This document shows positions 7,320 through 15,156 of a stretch of DNA of 64,000 nucleotides, one piece after another. The position numbers and the translations under genes are program-made. The stretch's first letter is position 1. Each line of letters starts with the position of its first letter. Under the pieces are notes generated by a model. That model did no database searches and had not been told where the DNA came from. It saw only the letters and a program-made list of their open reading frames with translations. The DNA is from Chryseobacterium nepalense (GTDB lineage Bacteria > Bacteroidota > Bacteroidia > Flavobacteriales > Weeksellaceae): positions 3,925,212 through 3,989,211 of the forward strand of contig NZ_CP096203.1 in the NCBI RefSeq assembly GCF_023195755.1, in the 5' to 3' direction.

Positions 7320-8054
7320 TTACGCTTTGATCGAATGGATGAAATCTATAGCCTCCTTCTTCCAATTTCTATGACTGAGTAAAATATCGACAAAGGCAGT
7401 TCCTATAATTCCGCCGGCGGCTTTTTGGGTCACATTTTCAAAATCCTGTTTTGTTTTAATCCCGAAGCCGATCATTACTGGATTTTTTAAAGCTAAAGAG
7501 GAGATTCTTGAAAAATAGTCTTCATTTTTTAAATCTGCATTTTGATTTCCGGTGGTCGATGATGAGCTTACGGCGTACAGAAACCCGGAACTTAAAGAAT
7601 CCAGATACAAGATCCTTTCACTTGATGTTTCCGGAGTGATGAGAAAAGTAAAGTTCAGGTTGTATTTTTTAATAATTGAATGATAGTTTCTTTCAAATTC
7701 AATGGGAGGCAGGTCAGGAATAATAAGTCCTGAAACACCGCTTTCGGAACATTCTTTACAAAACCTTTCAAAGCCGAAGCTTAGCACTGGATTGATGTAA
7801 CCCATTAAAATCAAAGGAATGTTTGTTTCATTTTTAATTGATTTTAATTGTGAGAAAAGCTTGTCGATGGTCATTCCGTTTTTCAATGCCAATTCGTGAG
7901 CCTTCTGAATAACAGGTCCGTCGGCAACCGGGTCGGAATAAGGCATTCCGATTTCGATCATATCCGCACCGGAAGCCTGAATAAGTTTTATAATTTCTCC
8001 GGTGTCTTCCAGTTGAGGAATTCCTGCAGTGAAGTATATGTTTAGTTTTTTCAT
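7320..8054 (-). CDS. trpA: Tryptophan synthase alpha subunit
   Basis: Cleaves indole-3-glycerol phosphate to indole and glyceraldehyde-3-phosphate; the indole is channelled to TrpB. The 244-aa TIM barrel contains the catalytic Glu in DMIEIGMPYSDPVADGPVIQ (about residue 33), the catalytic Asp region LIIPDLPPIEF and phosphate-binding IGFGIKTKQDF. It is slightly shorter than proteobacterial TrpA (about 268 aa), as usual in Bacteroidota. It follows trpB after a 162-bp gap, wider than elsewhere in the operon; nothing convincing was seen there. Confidence 0.96.
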   Translation of the reverse strand: MKKLNIYFTAGIPQLEDTGEIIKLIQASGADMIEIGMPYSDPVADGPVIQKAHELALKNGMTIDKLFSQLKSIKNETNIPLILMGYINPVLSFGFERFCKECSESGVSGLIIPDLPPIEFERNYHSIIKKYNLNFTFLITPETSSERILYLDSLSSGFLYAVSSSSTTGNQNADLKNEDYFSRISSLALKNPVMIGFGIKTKQDFENVTQKAAGGIIGTAFVDILLSHRNWKKEAIDFIHSIKA

Positions 8055-8216
8055 TTTAAACCTTTTTTAATGTTGTTGTTTTAACCGCAAAAGAGACAAA
8101 AGATATTTGTAAATATTAATCAAAACCAACAGCTTTCAAAAGTGTAAAATCTTTGATTATGTTTTCTTTAATAATTTACTTCTTTTACGGGTTGATAAAA
8201 ACGTAATACTATTTAT

Positions 8217-9395
8217 TTATAAATGTTTCAGATAGGTTTCCATATCTTTATCCCCACGGCCGCTGAGGCAGATCACCACAAGATCATCTTTTTCGAATCT
8301 TTTTTTATCCAAAACGGCTAAAGCATGAGCACTTTCCAGAGCCGGAATAATGCCTTCGATCCTGGTGAGCTGAAACGCCGATTGCAAGGCTTCCTCATCA
8401 TTAATGCTGAAAAATTCTGCCCGGTTTTCTTTAAATAAATTAGCATGGAACGGCCCAATTCCCGGATAATCCAGACCTGCGGAAATGGAATGGGGTTCAA
8501 TGACCTGTCCGTCAACTGTTTGCATCACCAGACTTTTGCTTCCATGAAGAATGCCTAAAGTTCCCAGAACAGTTGTGGCAGCAGATTTTCCCGAATCTAC
8601 TCCGAAACCTCCGGCTTCGGCTGCGATCAGTTGTACATTTTCTTCCTCTACAAAATGGTAAAAAGCCCCTGCAGCATTGCTTCCGCCACCAACGCAGGCA
8701 ATGACGTAATCAGGATTTTCACGCCCCGTCTGTTCCAGCAGCTGTTCTTTGATTTCTTTTGAAATAATACTCTGAAATCGGGCTACGAGATCCGGAAAAG
8801 GGTGTGGTCCCACCACACTTCCAATGACATAATGTGTGGTTGAGGGATTGTTGATCCAGTCGCGCAAGGCTTCATTCACCGCATCTTTTAATGTCTTGGA
8901 ACCTGAAGTTGCGGGAATGACTTCTGCGCCGAGCATTTTCATACGGGCAACGTTCGGAGCCTGCCTCTGAATGTCGATTTCGCCCATGTAAACAATACAT
9001 TCGAGACCTAATAAAGCACATGCTGTTGCAGTAGCTACTCCATGTTGACCTGCCCCGGTTTCTGCAATAATCCTGTTTTTTCCGAGTCGTTTTGCCAATA
9101 AAACCTGGCCGATCGCATTGTTGATTTTGTGGGCTCCGGTATGGTTAAGGTCTTCTCTTTTGAGGTATATTTGGGTATTGTATTTCTCGCTTAAATTTTT
9201 GGCAAAATACAAAGGGGTTGCACGCCCAACGTAATTTTTTAATAAGCTATGATATTCTCGTTGAAAACTTTCAGATTCAATGATTTCAAGATAACCGGAT
9301 TGTAATTCTTCTACATTGGGATAGAGCATTTCGGGGATGAAAGCTCCTCCGAATTCACCGTAATATCCGTGTTTATCGGGATTTTTGTAATTCAT
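8217..9395 (-). CDS. trpB: Tryptophan synthase beta subunit
   Basis: PLP enzyme (392 aa) that condenses indole with serine to tryptophan. It shows the PLP lysine in [14 protein letters not shown] (about residue 84), the catalytic Glu in [13 protein letters not shown], the phosphate-binding [10 protein letters not shown] loop and the C-terminal [10 protein letters not shown]. Normal length. It is separated from trpF by 611 bp containing an IS200-like element, so transcription from the trp promoter must pass through that element unless trpBA has its own promoter. Confidence 0.97.
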   Translation of the reverse strand: MNYKNPDKHGYYGEFGGAFIPEMLYPNVEELQSGYLEIIESESFQREYHSLLKNYVGRATPLYFAKNLSEKYNTQIYLKREDLNHTGAHKINNAIGQVLLAKRLGKNRIIAETGAGQHGVATATACALLGLECIVYMGEIDIQRQAPNVARMKMLGAEVIPATSGSKTLKDAVNEALRDWINNPSTTHYVIGSVVGPHPFPDLVARFQSIISKEIKEQLLEQTGRENPDYVIACVGGGSNAAGAFYHFVEEENVQLIAAEAGGFGVDSGKSAATTVLGTLGILHGSKSLVMQTVDGQVIEPHSISAGLDYPGIGPFHANLFKENRAEFFSINDEEALQSAFQLTRIEGIIPALESAHALAVLDKKRFEKDDLVVICLSGRGDKDMETYLKHL

Positions 9396-9431
9396 ATTTT
9401 GGTTTTTAAAGTTATATTATTTTGATTGGGC

Positions 9432-9476
9432 GAGTCCCGAAGGGACGGCCTATGTCAGGATTGGATGCAGTCCAAT
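9432..9476 (+). repeat. Left inverted flank of the IS200-like element (two hairpins)
   Basis: Contains two palindromes: GTCCC-GAA-GGGAC (9434-9446) and ATTGGA-TGCAG-TCCAAT (9460-9476). Read in reverse complement, the right flank at 9970-10015 has the same layout with about three quarters identity. Such terminal hairpins are what Y1/REP-associated transposases recognise. Confidence 0.8.
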
Positions 9477-9480
9477 TAAA

Positions 9481-9933
9481 CTAATCCCATAAATATTTTT
9501 CATCATATTTCATTTTATGTTTTTCAAGAATGCCTATCAGCTCATCTTTGTAATGGATTTGCTGGTGATGCTGTCTTTGGTTTCTGATATATTTTCTGAC
9601 AACAAATACATTTTCTTCAGTCACTGAAAAAGCTCCGTAGCCATCCTGCCAGAAGAAATTTTCATATTCTTTTCCTTTTGTTTTTATCCATTTTGATGAA
9701 TTGGCTTTAATTTCCTGAACTAATTTCATTAATGCAATTTTCTTTGACAAAATGCAAAGAATATGAATATGATTATCTGTTCCTCCAATTTGCAATGCTG
9801 TACTTTCTAAATTTTTACAAATGACCGCGATGTATGAAAATAATTCTTTTTCTATTTTTTCATCAATGAAATCTTCCCGATGTTTTGTGCTGAAAACAAT
9901 GTGTACATAATTTTTTACTAATGATTGTGACAT
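9481..9933 (-). CDS. IS200/IS605-type Y1 transposase (RAYT-like)
   Basis: HUH-type single-strand transposase of 150 aa. It has the histidine pair in GTDNHIHILCIL (about residues 53-56) and the likely nucleophilic Tyr in VRKYIRNQRQHH (about residue 114), plus NYVHIVFSTKHR at the N-terminus and the FFWQDGYGAFSV segment common to the family. The reading frame is intact, so it may be active. It is oriented with the trp operon and could be translated from the trp transcript. Confidence 0.93.
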   Translation of the reverse strand: MSQSLVKNYVHIVFSTKHREDFIDEKIEKELFSYIAVICKNLESTALQIGGTDNHIHILCILSKKIALMKLVQEIKANSSKWIKTKGKEYENFFWQDGYGAFSVTEENVFVVRKYIRNQRQHHQQIHYKDELIGILEKHKMKYDEKYLWD

Positions 9934-9969
9934 CTGTTTGTGTTTTTAAATTATTTTGATGTAATTTAA

Positions 9970-10015
9970 ATCGGACTTACATCCGATTCTGTTATAGGTC
10001 GTCCCTTCAGGACTC
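9970..10015 (+). repeat. Right inverted flank of the IS200-like element
   Basis: Contains ATCGGA-CTTAC-ATCCGAT-type (9970-9987) and GTCCC-TTCAG-GAC-type (10001-10013) palindromes, an inverted copy of the left flank. Where the copies differ in the inner hairpin, both arms change together (TTGGA/TCCAA against TCGGA/TCCGA), so pairing is kept. The segment overlaps the last codons and the stop of trpF. Confidence 0.8.
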
Positions 10016-10687
10016 CGTTTTGTGGATATATTTGTTTAGCATTTTTATTTTTTCCAAATCTTTGACACCGGGTTTTATTTCAAAGCGCGAATTGATATCG
10101 ATGGCGAAGGGTTTTTGCTTTAAGAGCTTTATTTTTTCAATATTCTCTGATGAAATGCCGCCGCTTAGAAAATAGGGAAGTGAGATTTCAATGGAGTTCA
10201 AAATGTTCCAGTCGAAAGTTGTTCCGGTTCCGCCAAAGGCTGTAGAATCGGTATCAAAAAGAAAATAATCTGCTGATTGGTTTTCATGGATAATTTGCGG
10301 TAACTCATGTGAGTTTTGATTTCCCATTCTTATGACTTTAATAATTCCGGTTTCCGGATGTATTTTTTTTCTTAATTCAATAGTAAAATCTTTGCTTTCA
10401 TCGCCGTGGAGCTGGATAAAATTCAATTTTGCTTTTTCTGCGGTCTTCGCTATTCTTTCTAAACTTTCATTCACAAAAACCCCGACTTTTCCCCGATGTT
10501 TGATTTCTCCAATTTGTTTTAAATTCAAATGATTTAAAATATATCTGGATGATTTTTCATAAAAAATAAAACCAAGAAAATCCGTTTTCATTGCAGTCAG
10601 CTCTTCGATTTGTTCCAGTTGTGTTAAACCGCAAACTTTCAGTTTCAACAGATCATTTCCGGGTAGTAGTTTTTGCTGCTCCATCAT
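10007..10687 (-). CDS. trpF: Phosphoribosylanthranilate isomerase
   Basis: Amadori isomerase of tryptophan synthesis, a 226-aa TIM barrel. It shows LKVCGLTQLEQIEEL with the catalytic Cys (about residue 19), GVFVNESLERI, FIQLHGDES and the catalytic Asp in YFLFDTDS, ending with PYFLSGGISSENI and AIDINSRFEIKPGVKD. It follows trpC by 18 bp. Its last codons and TGA lie inside the right flank of the IS200-like element, so the natural C-terminus may have been rewritten by the insertion; the catalytic part is unaffected. Two ATG codons in tandem are possible starts. Confidence 0.95.
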   Translation of the reverse strand: MMEQQKLLPGNDLLKLKVCGLTQLEQIEELTAMKTDFLGFIFYEKSSRYILNHLNLKQIGEIKHRGKVGVFVNESLERIAKTAEKAKLNFIQLHGDESKDFTIELRKKIHPETGIIKVIRMGNQNSHELPQIIHENQSADYFLFDTDSTAFGGTGTTFDWNILNSIEISLPYFLSGGISSENIEKIKLLKQKPFAIDINSRFEIKPGVKDLEKIKMLNKYIHKTES

Positions 10688-10705
10688 TGTTAAATTTTTA
10701 AACTG

Positions 10706-11485
10706 TTACATTGTTACATTCAAAACAAATTCTCTGAACTTATTTCCCGGATTTTCATCTTTCATAAAGTATTCTCCCATAAGGAAACCGTCAAACCCTT
10801 TTTCTTTCAAATACAAGAAATCTTCAATGCTGTAAATTCCGCTTTCGGCAACGGAAAAGGTCTCTTTTGGAAGCAGGTTTTTTAACTGAACGGAATGTTC
10901 GAGATCTACACGGAAATCTTTTAAATTCCGGTTGTTGATTCCAACCAGGTCAATATTTTTGTTGTAATGTTTTAATTCTTCTTCGGTATGAATTTCCAGC
11001 AAAACCTCTAATCCGAGCTGATGAGCGAGATCTGTAAATTCATCAACTTGAGAAACAGAAAGACAGGCAGCAATAAGCAATACGATATCGGCTCCCATAT
11101 TTTTAGCTTCATAAAACTGATATTCATCCACCATAAAATCTTTTCTTAAAATAGGAATACTGATCTGTTGCCGTATTTGAATGATATCATCAAAGCTTCC
11201 TCCAAAAAAATCCTGATCTGTTAATACCGAAATTGCGCTTGCTCTAGACTTTTCATACGCTGAAGCGACGTCTAACGGAGAAACATTGTCATTAATAATT
11301 CCTTTTGAAGGAGACTTTCTTTTAAATTCGGCAATGATTCCGCTTTTGGTTTTGATGGTTTTCTTCAAAGAATAGGTTTTTCTCTCAAAGAATGCTGAAT
11401 CTTTAAGCAGCTGAACAGAAATTTTCGACTTTGAAAACTCAATTTCCTCCTTTTTTCTCTGAACGATTTGATCAAGTATATTCAT
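10706..11485 (-). CDS. trpC: Indole-3-glycerol phosphate synthase
   Basis: TIM-barrel enzyme (259 aa) that closes the indole ring. Clear motifs are IAEFKRKSPSKG (catalytic Lys, about residue 53), SVLTDQDFFGGS, PILRKDFMVDEYQ, GINNRNLKDF and VAESGIYSIEDF, ending in a DGFLMGEYFM phosphate site. Normal length and monofunctional, with TrpF as a separate protein. It lies between trpD (6 bp gap) and trpF (18 bp gap). Confidence 0.97.
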   Translation of the reverse strand: MNILDQIVQRKKEEIEFSKSKISVQLLKDSAFFERKTYSLKKTIKTKSGIIAEFKRKSPSKGIINDNVSPLDVASAYEKSRASAISVLTDQDFFGGSFDDIIQIRQQISIPILRKDFMVDEYQFYEAKNMGADIVLLIAACLSVSQVDEFTDLAHQLGLEVLLEIHTEEELKHYNKNIDLVGINNRNLKDFRVDLEHSVQLKNLLPKETFSVAESGIYSIEDFLYLKEKGFDGFLMGEYFMKDENPGNKFREFVLNVTM

Positions 11486-11491
11486 AAGGTA

Positions 11492-12478
11492 TTATTTTAA
11501 TAACAGTTCGAAGCTGTTCAGTGCTTTTCCGCTATAAAGACTTTCTTTAGCAAGGGTTAGACATTCGTTGTAATCCCCGAATTTTTTTGTATGAAGAAGC
11601 GCAACGGCAGCATTAACCAAAACCACTGCATTTTGCTGTGACGTTCCTTTTCCTTGTAAAATGTTTTTAAATATTTCCGCTGTTTCCTGAATAGATGATC
11701 CCGCCTGAATGCTTTCAGCAGTTATAGGTTCGAAGTCCAGATCCGATGTCGAATATACTTTCTCGCCCTCTTTGGTAATGATTTTCGTGTCATAGGTGAG
11801 GCTGATTTCATCGTAACCGTCCATTCCGTGAACGATCATAAATTCACGTTCATCTTTTTGCAGCAGGTATTGATAAATTCTTGCAATCTCAAGATTATAA
11901 ACACCTATTACTGAAAACCGGGGCTTGGCAGGATTCACCAATGGACCCAGAAGATTAAAAAATGTTCTTAGTCCGAGTGACTTTCTCAATGCGCCTACGG
12001 ATTGAAGGGCAGGGTGAAAGTAAGGTGCGTGAAGAAAACAAATATTGGATTGATCCAGTTCTTTTTGTAGTTCTTCCGAAGTTTTTTTGAAGACATATCC
12101 TGCTTGTTCCAGAACATTTGAAGAACCTGTGAGAGTTGATGCTCCGTAATTTCCGTGTTTTATTACTTTTTGTCCGGCACCAGCAACAACAAAGCTCGCT
12201 AATGTAGAAATGTTTATGGTATTTTTTCCGTCGCCACCTGTTCCCACAATGTCAATCGCATCATCTGCATTAATTTTTACCGGAACAGCCATTTGCAGAA
12301 GAGCTTCACGAAATCCCTGAAGTTCAGGCAGCGTAATATTCCGCATCAGGAAAATGGTTACAAAAGCGGTTACTTCAGTAGCATTAAACTTATTTTGTGC
12401 AATTTCAATCATAATGGCTTTTGCCTGCGATTTAGACAAAGTATGATGATTGAAAAGATATTCAAGAATCTCTTTCAT
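11492..12478 (-). CDS. trpD: Anthranilate phosphoribosyltransferase
   Basis: Attaches phosphoribose from PRPP to anthranilate (328 aa, normal). Motifs: DIVGTGGDGKNTINIST (the GTGGD PRPP loop, about residue 80), KHGNYGASTLTGSSNVLE, FFNLLGPLVNPA and MIVHGMDGYDEISL. It stands alone, not fused to trpG. It follows trpG by 22 bp and precedes trpC by 6 bp in the trp operon. Confidence 0.97.
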   Translation of the reverse strand: MKEILEYLFNHHTLSKSQAKAIMIEIAQNKFNATEVTAFVTIFLMRNITLPELQGFREALLQMAVPVKINADDAIDIVGTGGDGKNTINISTLASFVVAGAGQKVIKHGNYGASTLTGSSNVLEQAGYVFKKTSEELQKELDQSNICFLHAPYFHPALQSVGALRKSLGLRTFFNLLGPLVNPAKPRFSVIGVYNLEIARIYQYLLQKDEREFMIVHGMDGYDEISLTYDTKIITKEGEKVYSTSDLDFEPITAESIQAGSSIQETAEIFKNILQGKGTSQQNAVVLVNAAVALLHTKKFGDYNECLTLAKESLYSGKALNSFELLLK

Positions 12479-12500
12479 TGATTTTGATTTAGATAAATTA

Positions 12501-13109
12501 TTAATCCAGCAGAAAGTTTCTGATAATCACTTCTCCTTCCGGTGTCAGAATGCTTTCAGGGTGAAACTGTACGCCATGAACATCATAGGTTTTATGCTGC
12601 AATGCCATGATCATTCCGTCTTTATCTACTGCTGTTATTTCAAGCTCTTCAGGAAAATCTTTGGGATTCACTACCCAGCTGTGGTATCTTCCCACTTCCA
12701 TTCCGCTGTTGAGATCTTTGAAAATTTTCGTCTCCTGTTTTATAATTTCTGCGGATGTTGCAACACCGTGGAAAATTTCCGAAAGATTAATAAGGCTTCC
12801 TCCAAAAGCTTCTGCAATAGCCTGCTGACCGAGGCAAACTCCTAAAATACTTTTTGTGGAAGCATATTTTTTAATTAATTCCAGTAAAATTCCGGCTTCT
12901 TCAGGAATTCCGGGTCCGGGTGAAAGTACAATTTTATCGTATTGATCAATCTCTTCCAGCGTAATTTCGTCGTTTTTCACTACATCTACTTTAATCTGAA
13001 GTATTCTTTCGATCATCTGAACCAGATTATAGGTGAAGCTGTCGTAATTATCGAAGACAAGAACTTTAGTTGCTGGTTGTTGGTTGTTGGTTGTTGGGTT
13101 ATATTTCAT
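12501..13109 (-). CDS. trpG: Anthranilate synthase component II (glutamine amidotransferase)
   Basis: Supplies ammonia from glutamine to TrpE (202 aa). The class I amidotransferase triad is visible: Cys in GVCLGQQAIAEAFGG (about residue 94), and His/Glu in VHGVQFHPESILTPEG. The conserved start VLVFDNYDSFTYNLVQMIE is preceded by an odd 15-residue extension rich in Asn, Gln and Thr that is encoded by a 7-bp tandem repeat (13069-13096). No other start codon lies between the repeat and the conserved domain, so the ATG at 13109, upstream of the repeat, has to be used. It starts 16 bp after the trpE stop. Confidence 0.95.
   Translation of the reverse strand: MKYNPTTNNQQPATKVLVFDNYDSFTYNLVQMIERILQIKVDVVKNDEITLEEIDQYDKIVLSPGPGIPEEAGILLELIKKYASTKSILGVCLGQQAIAEAFGGSLINLSEIFHGVATSAEIIKQETKIFKDLNSGMEVGRYHSWVVNPKDFPEELEITAVDKDGMIMALQHKTYDVHGVQFHPESILTPEGEVIIRNFLLD
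13069..13096 (-). repeat. Heptamer repeat inside the trpG start region
   Basis: Four tandem 7-bp units (one GTTGCTG and three perfect GTTGTTG on the plus strand) between the trpG ATG and the conserved domain. Because 7 is not a multiple of 3, gain or loss of one unit would shift the frame and abolish TrpG. Confidence 0.85.
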
Positions 13110-13125
13110 TTTATTTTTTCATTAA

Positions 13126-14544
13126 TTATTCTGCCAGCTTTTCTGCCTTTTCCACTGCTTTTTTCAACGCATTAAGCTTATTATTGACTTCCTGCAGTTC
13201 ACTTTCAGGACTTGATTTCGCGACCAGTCCTGCGCCTGCCTGATAATACAACGTGTTATTTTTGCTTAAAAAGGTACGGATCATGATGGCCTGGTTGCAG
13301 CTTCCGTTCAATCCGAAAAAACCGATGCACCCGCCGTAATAGCCACGGGAATTTTTTTCGTAGGTATTGATAAGCTGCAAAGCTTTATGTTTTGGGGCTC
13401 CGCTTAAAGTTCCCTGTGGAAAGGTTGCCGCCATCATTTCAAACGGCTTTGTGTTTTCCGGTAAATCTGCTGTAACTTCACTTACCATATGAATAACGTG
13501 TGAAAATAACTGTATTTCCTTGAGCTTTGTTACGGTCACATTTTTTCCCAGCTTTCCGAGATCATTTCTCGCAAGGTCAACGAGCATGGTATGTTCTGCA
13601 TTTTCCTTAGGATCTTTTTTTAAAGATTCAGCCGATTGCAAATCGGTTTCAAAGTCGCCGGTTCTTTTGAAAGTTCCCGCAATAGGATGGATAATCGCTT
13701 TGTTATCTTTAATAATCAATTGGCTTTCAGGACTTGAACCGAATAATTTATAGTTTCCGTAATCAAAGAAAAATAAATAGGGTGAAGGATTGATATTTCT
13801 CAAAGCGCGATACACATTGAACTCGTCACCTTTGAATTTCTGCTCAAATCTTCTGCTCAGAACCAGCTGGAATACATCGCCTCTCATACAATGTTTCTGT
13901 GCCTTTTTTACCAGGTCAATATATTCTTCATCCGTAATATTCGAGGTTTCTTCTCCGTTTTTTTCAAAAGGATAAATTGCGGGGTTTTTGTTTTTAATAA
14001 AGCTTTCCAGTGTGTATATGTCAGATCTTATTCCTTCAATTTGATTTTCAATAAGGTGCATTTCATCATTATAATGGTTAATGGCAATCACATATTGGTA
14101 GAGCCGGTAGCGCATAAGAGGAATTTCTACTTCCGGACTCTGTGGCTTAAATTCAAGTTTTTCAAAGAACTGTACGGCTTCAAAACTGGTATATCCGAAA
14201 AGGCTTTGAGCGGTTTCTGCAATTGGATCATGTGTTTTTTCACATTCAAACACATTTGAAAATTCGTTAAAAATACCGGCAATATCTTTATCTAAATCAC
14301 ATTTTATGGGCTGTCGTCCTGGAAGTTTAACCTCATATTCATGGATGTTTTTAACTTCAATACCGGCGATGGCATTAATGGCAATAAACGAAAAATTATT
14401 TTCGATATTTTTAGAGTCCGAACTTTCCAGCAGAATGGTATCCCTGAATTTGTCACGCACTTGCAGGTAAATATTCATCGGAGTCTGAAGATCTCCGAGA
14501 CTTTTTCTGGAAACGGTTTTTATTTTTATTTTTTTACTGAACAT
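13126..14544 (-). CDS. trpE: Anthranilate synthase component I
   Basis: Converts chorismate to anthranilate with TrpG (472 aa). It carries the N-terminal Trp feedback site LLESSD (about residues 37-42) and the chorismate domain: FQLVLSRRFEQ, GSSPESQLI, HPIAGTFKRTGD, EHTMLVDLARNDLGK, FPQGTLSGAPKHKA and a C-terminal YQAGAGLVAKSSPESE. An in-frame start at 14598 would run into the attenuator; MFSKKIKIKTVSRKSLGD at 14544, just after the terminator T-run, is preferred. It is the first structural gene of the trp operon and is therefore doubly controlled, by attenuation and by feedback. Confidence 0.97.
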   Translation of the reverse strand: MFSKKIKIKTVSRKSLGDLQTPMNIYLQVRDKFRDTILLESSDSKNIENNFSFIAINAIAGIEVKNIHEYEVKLPGRQPIKCDLDKDIAGIFNEFSNVFECEKTHDPIAETAQSLFGYTSFEAVQFFEKLEFKPQSPEVEIPLMRYRLYQYVIAINHYNDEMHLIENQIEGIRSDIYTLESFIKNKNPAIYPFEKNGEETSNITDEEYIDLVKKAQKHCMRGDVFQLVLSRRFEQKFKGDEFNVYRALRNINPSPYLFFFDYGNYKLFGSSPESQLIIKDNKAIIHPIAGTFKRTGDFETDLQSAESLKKDPKENAEHTMLVDLARNDLGKLGKNVTVTKLKEIQLFSHVIHMVSEVTADLPENTKPFEMMAATFPQGTLSGAPKHKALQLINTYEKNSRGYYGGCIGFFGLNGSCNQAIMIRTFLSKNNTLYYQAGAGLVAKSSPESELQEVNNKLNALKKAVEKAEKLAE

Positions 14545-14569
14545 TGCAGTTTCTTTAAATGATTTAAAC

Positions 14570-14605
14570 AAAAAAAAGACTTCAACGGAATACGTCAAAG
14601 TCTTT
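14570..14605 (-). terminator. trp attenuator terminator
   Basis: On the minus strand: AAAGACTTTGACG - TATTC - CGTTGAAGTCTTT, then T8, 25 bp before trpE. The stem is 13 bp (two wobble pairs). With the upstream Trp-rich leader peptide it forms a classical attenuator. Confidence 0.9.
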
Positions 14606-14641
14606 ATTATATAATTTTAAATTATAATCGCTGTACAAGAA

Positions 14642-14722
14642 TCACCAACACGACAATAACTTCAGACCCGACGAAGAGTTTGAAAGCCACCACCAATTTT
14701 TATTGTTGTTGATATTAAACAT
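14642..14722 (-). CDS. trpL: trp leader peptide TrpL
   Basis: A 26-codon ORF reading MFNINNNKNWWWLSN..., with three consecutive TGG codons at positions 10-12 and a fourth TGG as the last sense codon before TGA. Trp is about 1% of ordinary proteins, so this run is diagnostic. It lies 97 bp upstream of trpE with a strong intrinsic terminator in between. Starved ribosomes stalling at the WWW run would leave codons 17-20 free to pair with the 5' arm of the terminator (see findings). No second ATG is available. A -7-like TACATTTG ends only 4 bp before the ATG, so the leader mRNA may be nearly leaderless. Confidence 0.88.
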   Translation of the reverse strand: MFNINNNKNWWWLSNSSSGLKLLSCW

Positions 14723-14726
14723 GCCA

Positions 14727-14754
14727 CAAATGTAAATATTTTTTTCAATACAAA
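14727..14754 (-). promoter_or_regulatory. Candidate trp operon promoter
   Basis: On the minus strand: TTTG (14751-14754), 16 bp, TACATTTG (14727-14734). The -7 matches TAnnTTTG exactly; the spacing is a little short of the usual 17-23 bp. It lies directly before trpL. Confidence 0.5.
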
Positions 14755-14925
14755 AAATAAAATCCGGAAAAATTAATTCCCATCCATTATCATTCTAATG
14801 ATGACAAACCTGCTGCATAAAGTCTTAAAGAAGTAATTTATTTCTCAGAAATATTTTTAAATCGGATAATTATCATGAGTTTAAAACTTTATTTTTTATA
14901 TTTTTGCTTAATAATTTTATAGAAA

Positions 14926-15156
14926 ATGAAAAAAGTATTAGCAATCGCATTTATCGGAGGTTTATTAGTGGCTAACTGTTCTAAAAAGCCAAATCATGAC
15001 TTACAAGACAGCAACACAATGTTGCCTGAGCCGGACGCCCCAACTGCAGTACAGCAGGATTCCAGCGCAACCACAAGAGATACACCGGAAGCTGATGTGA
15101 ATGCTGCGATGTCAGTTCCTGCCAAAGATGCAAAAGCTGATACGCTTACGAAATAA
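14926..15156 (+). CDS. Small secreted lipoprotein, function unknown
   Basis: A 76-aa protein with a lipoprotein-type signal peptide ending LLVANC (Cys about residue 19; Asn at -1 is unusual but allowed). The mature part is short, rich in Asp, Ala, Pro and Thr and predicted disordered. A TATTTTTG -7-like element lies 19 bp upstream. The stop overlaps the ATG of the next gene, a cytochrome c lipoprotein, by one base, so the two are surely co-translated. I do not recognise a domain. Confidence 0.75.
   Translation: MKKVLAIAFIGGLLVANCSKKPNHDLQDSNTMLPEPDAPTAVQQDSSATTRDTPEADVNAAMSVPAKDAKADTLTK

Larger units (their letters stand above)
9432..10015 (-). mobile_element. IS200-like / REP-associated (RAYT) unit inserted in the trp operon
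   Basis: A 584-bp unit made of one Y1 transposase gene bracketed by inverted, hairpin-forming flanks (9432-9476 and 9970-10015). Inverted paired flanks around a single Y1 transposase are the layout of RAYT/REPtron units, while classical IS200 has different left and right ends. It separates trpF from trpB, and its right end covers the trpF stop codon. No target-site duplication is expected or seen. Confidence 0.75.

Noticed and set aside
12450..12845. 131-codon plus-strand ORF across trpD/trpG
   Set aside because: It is antisense to two conserved trp genes and has no protein-like motifs.
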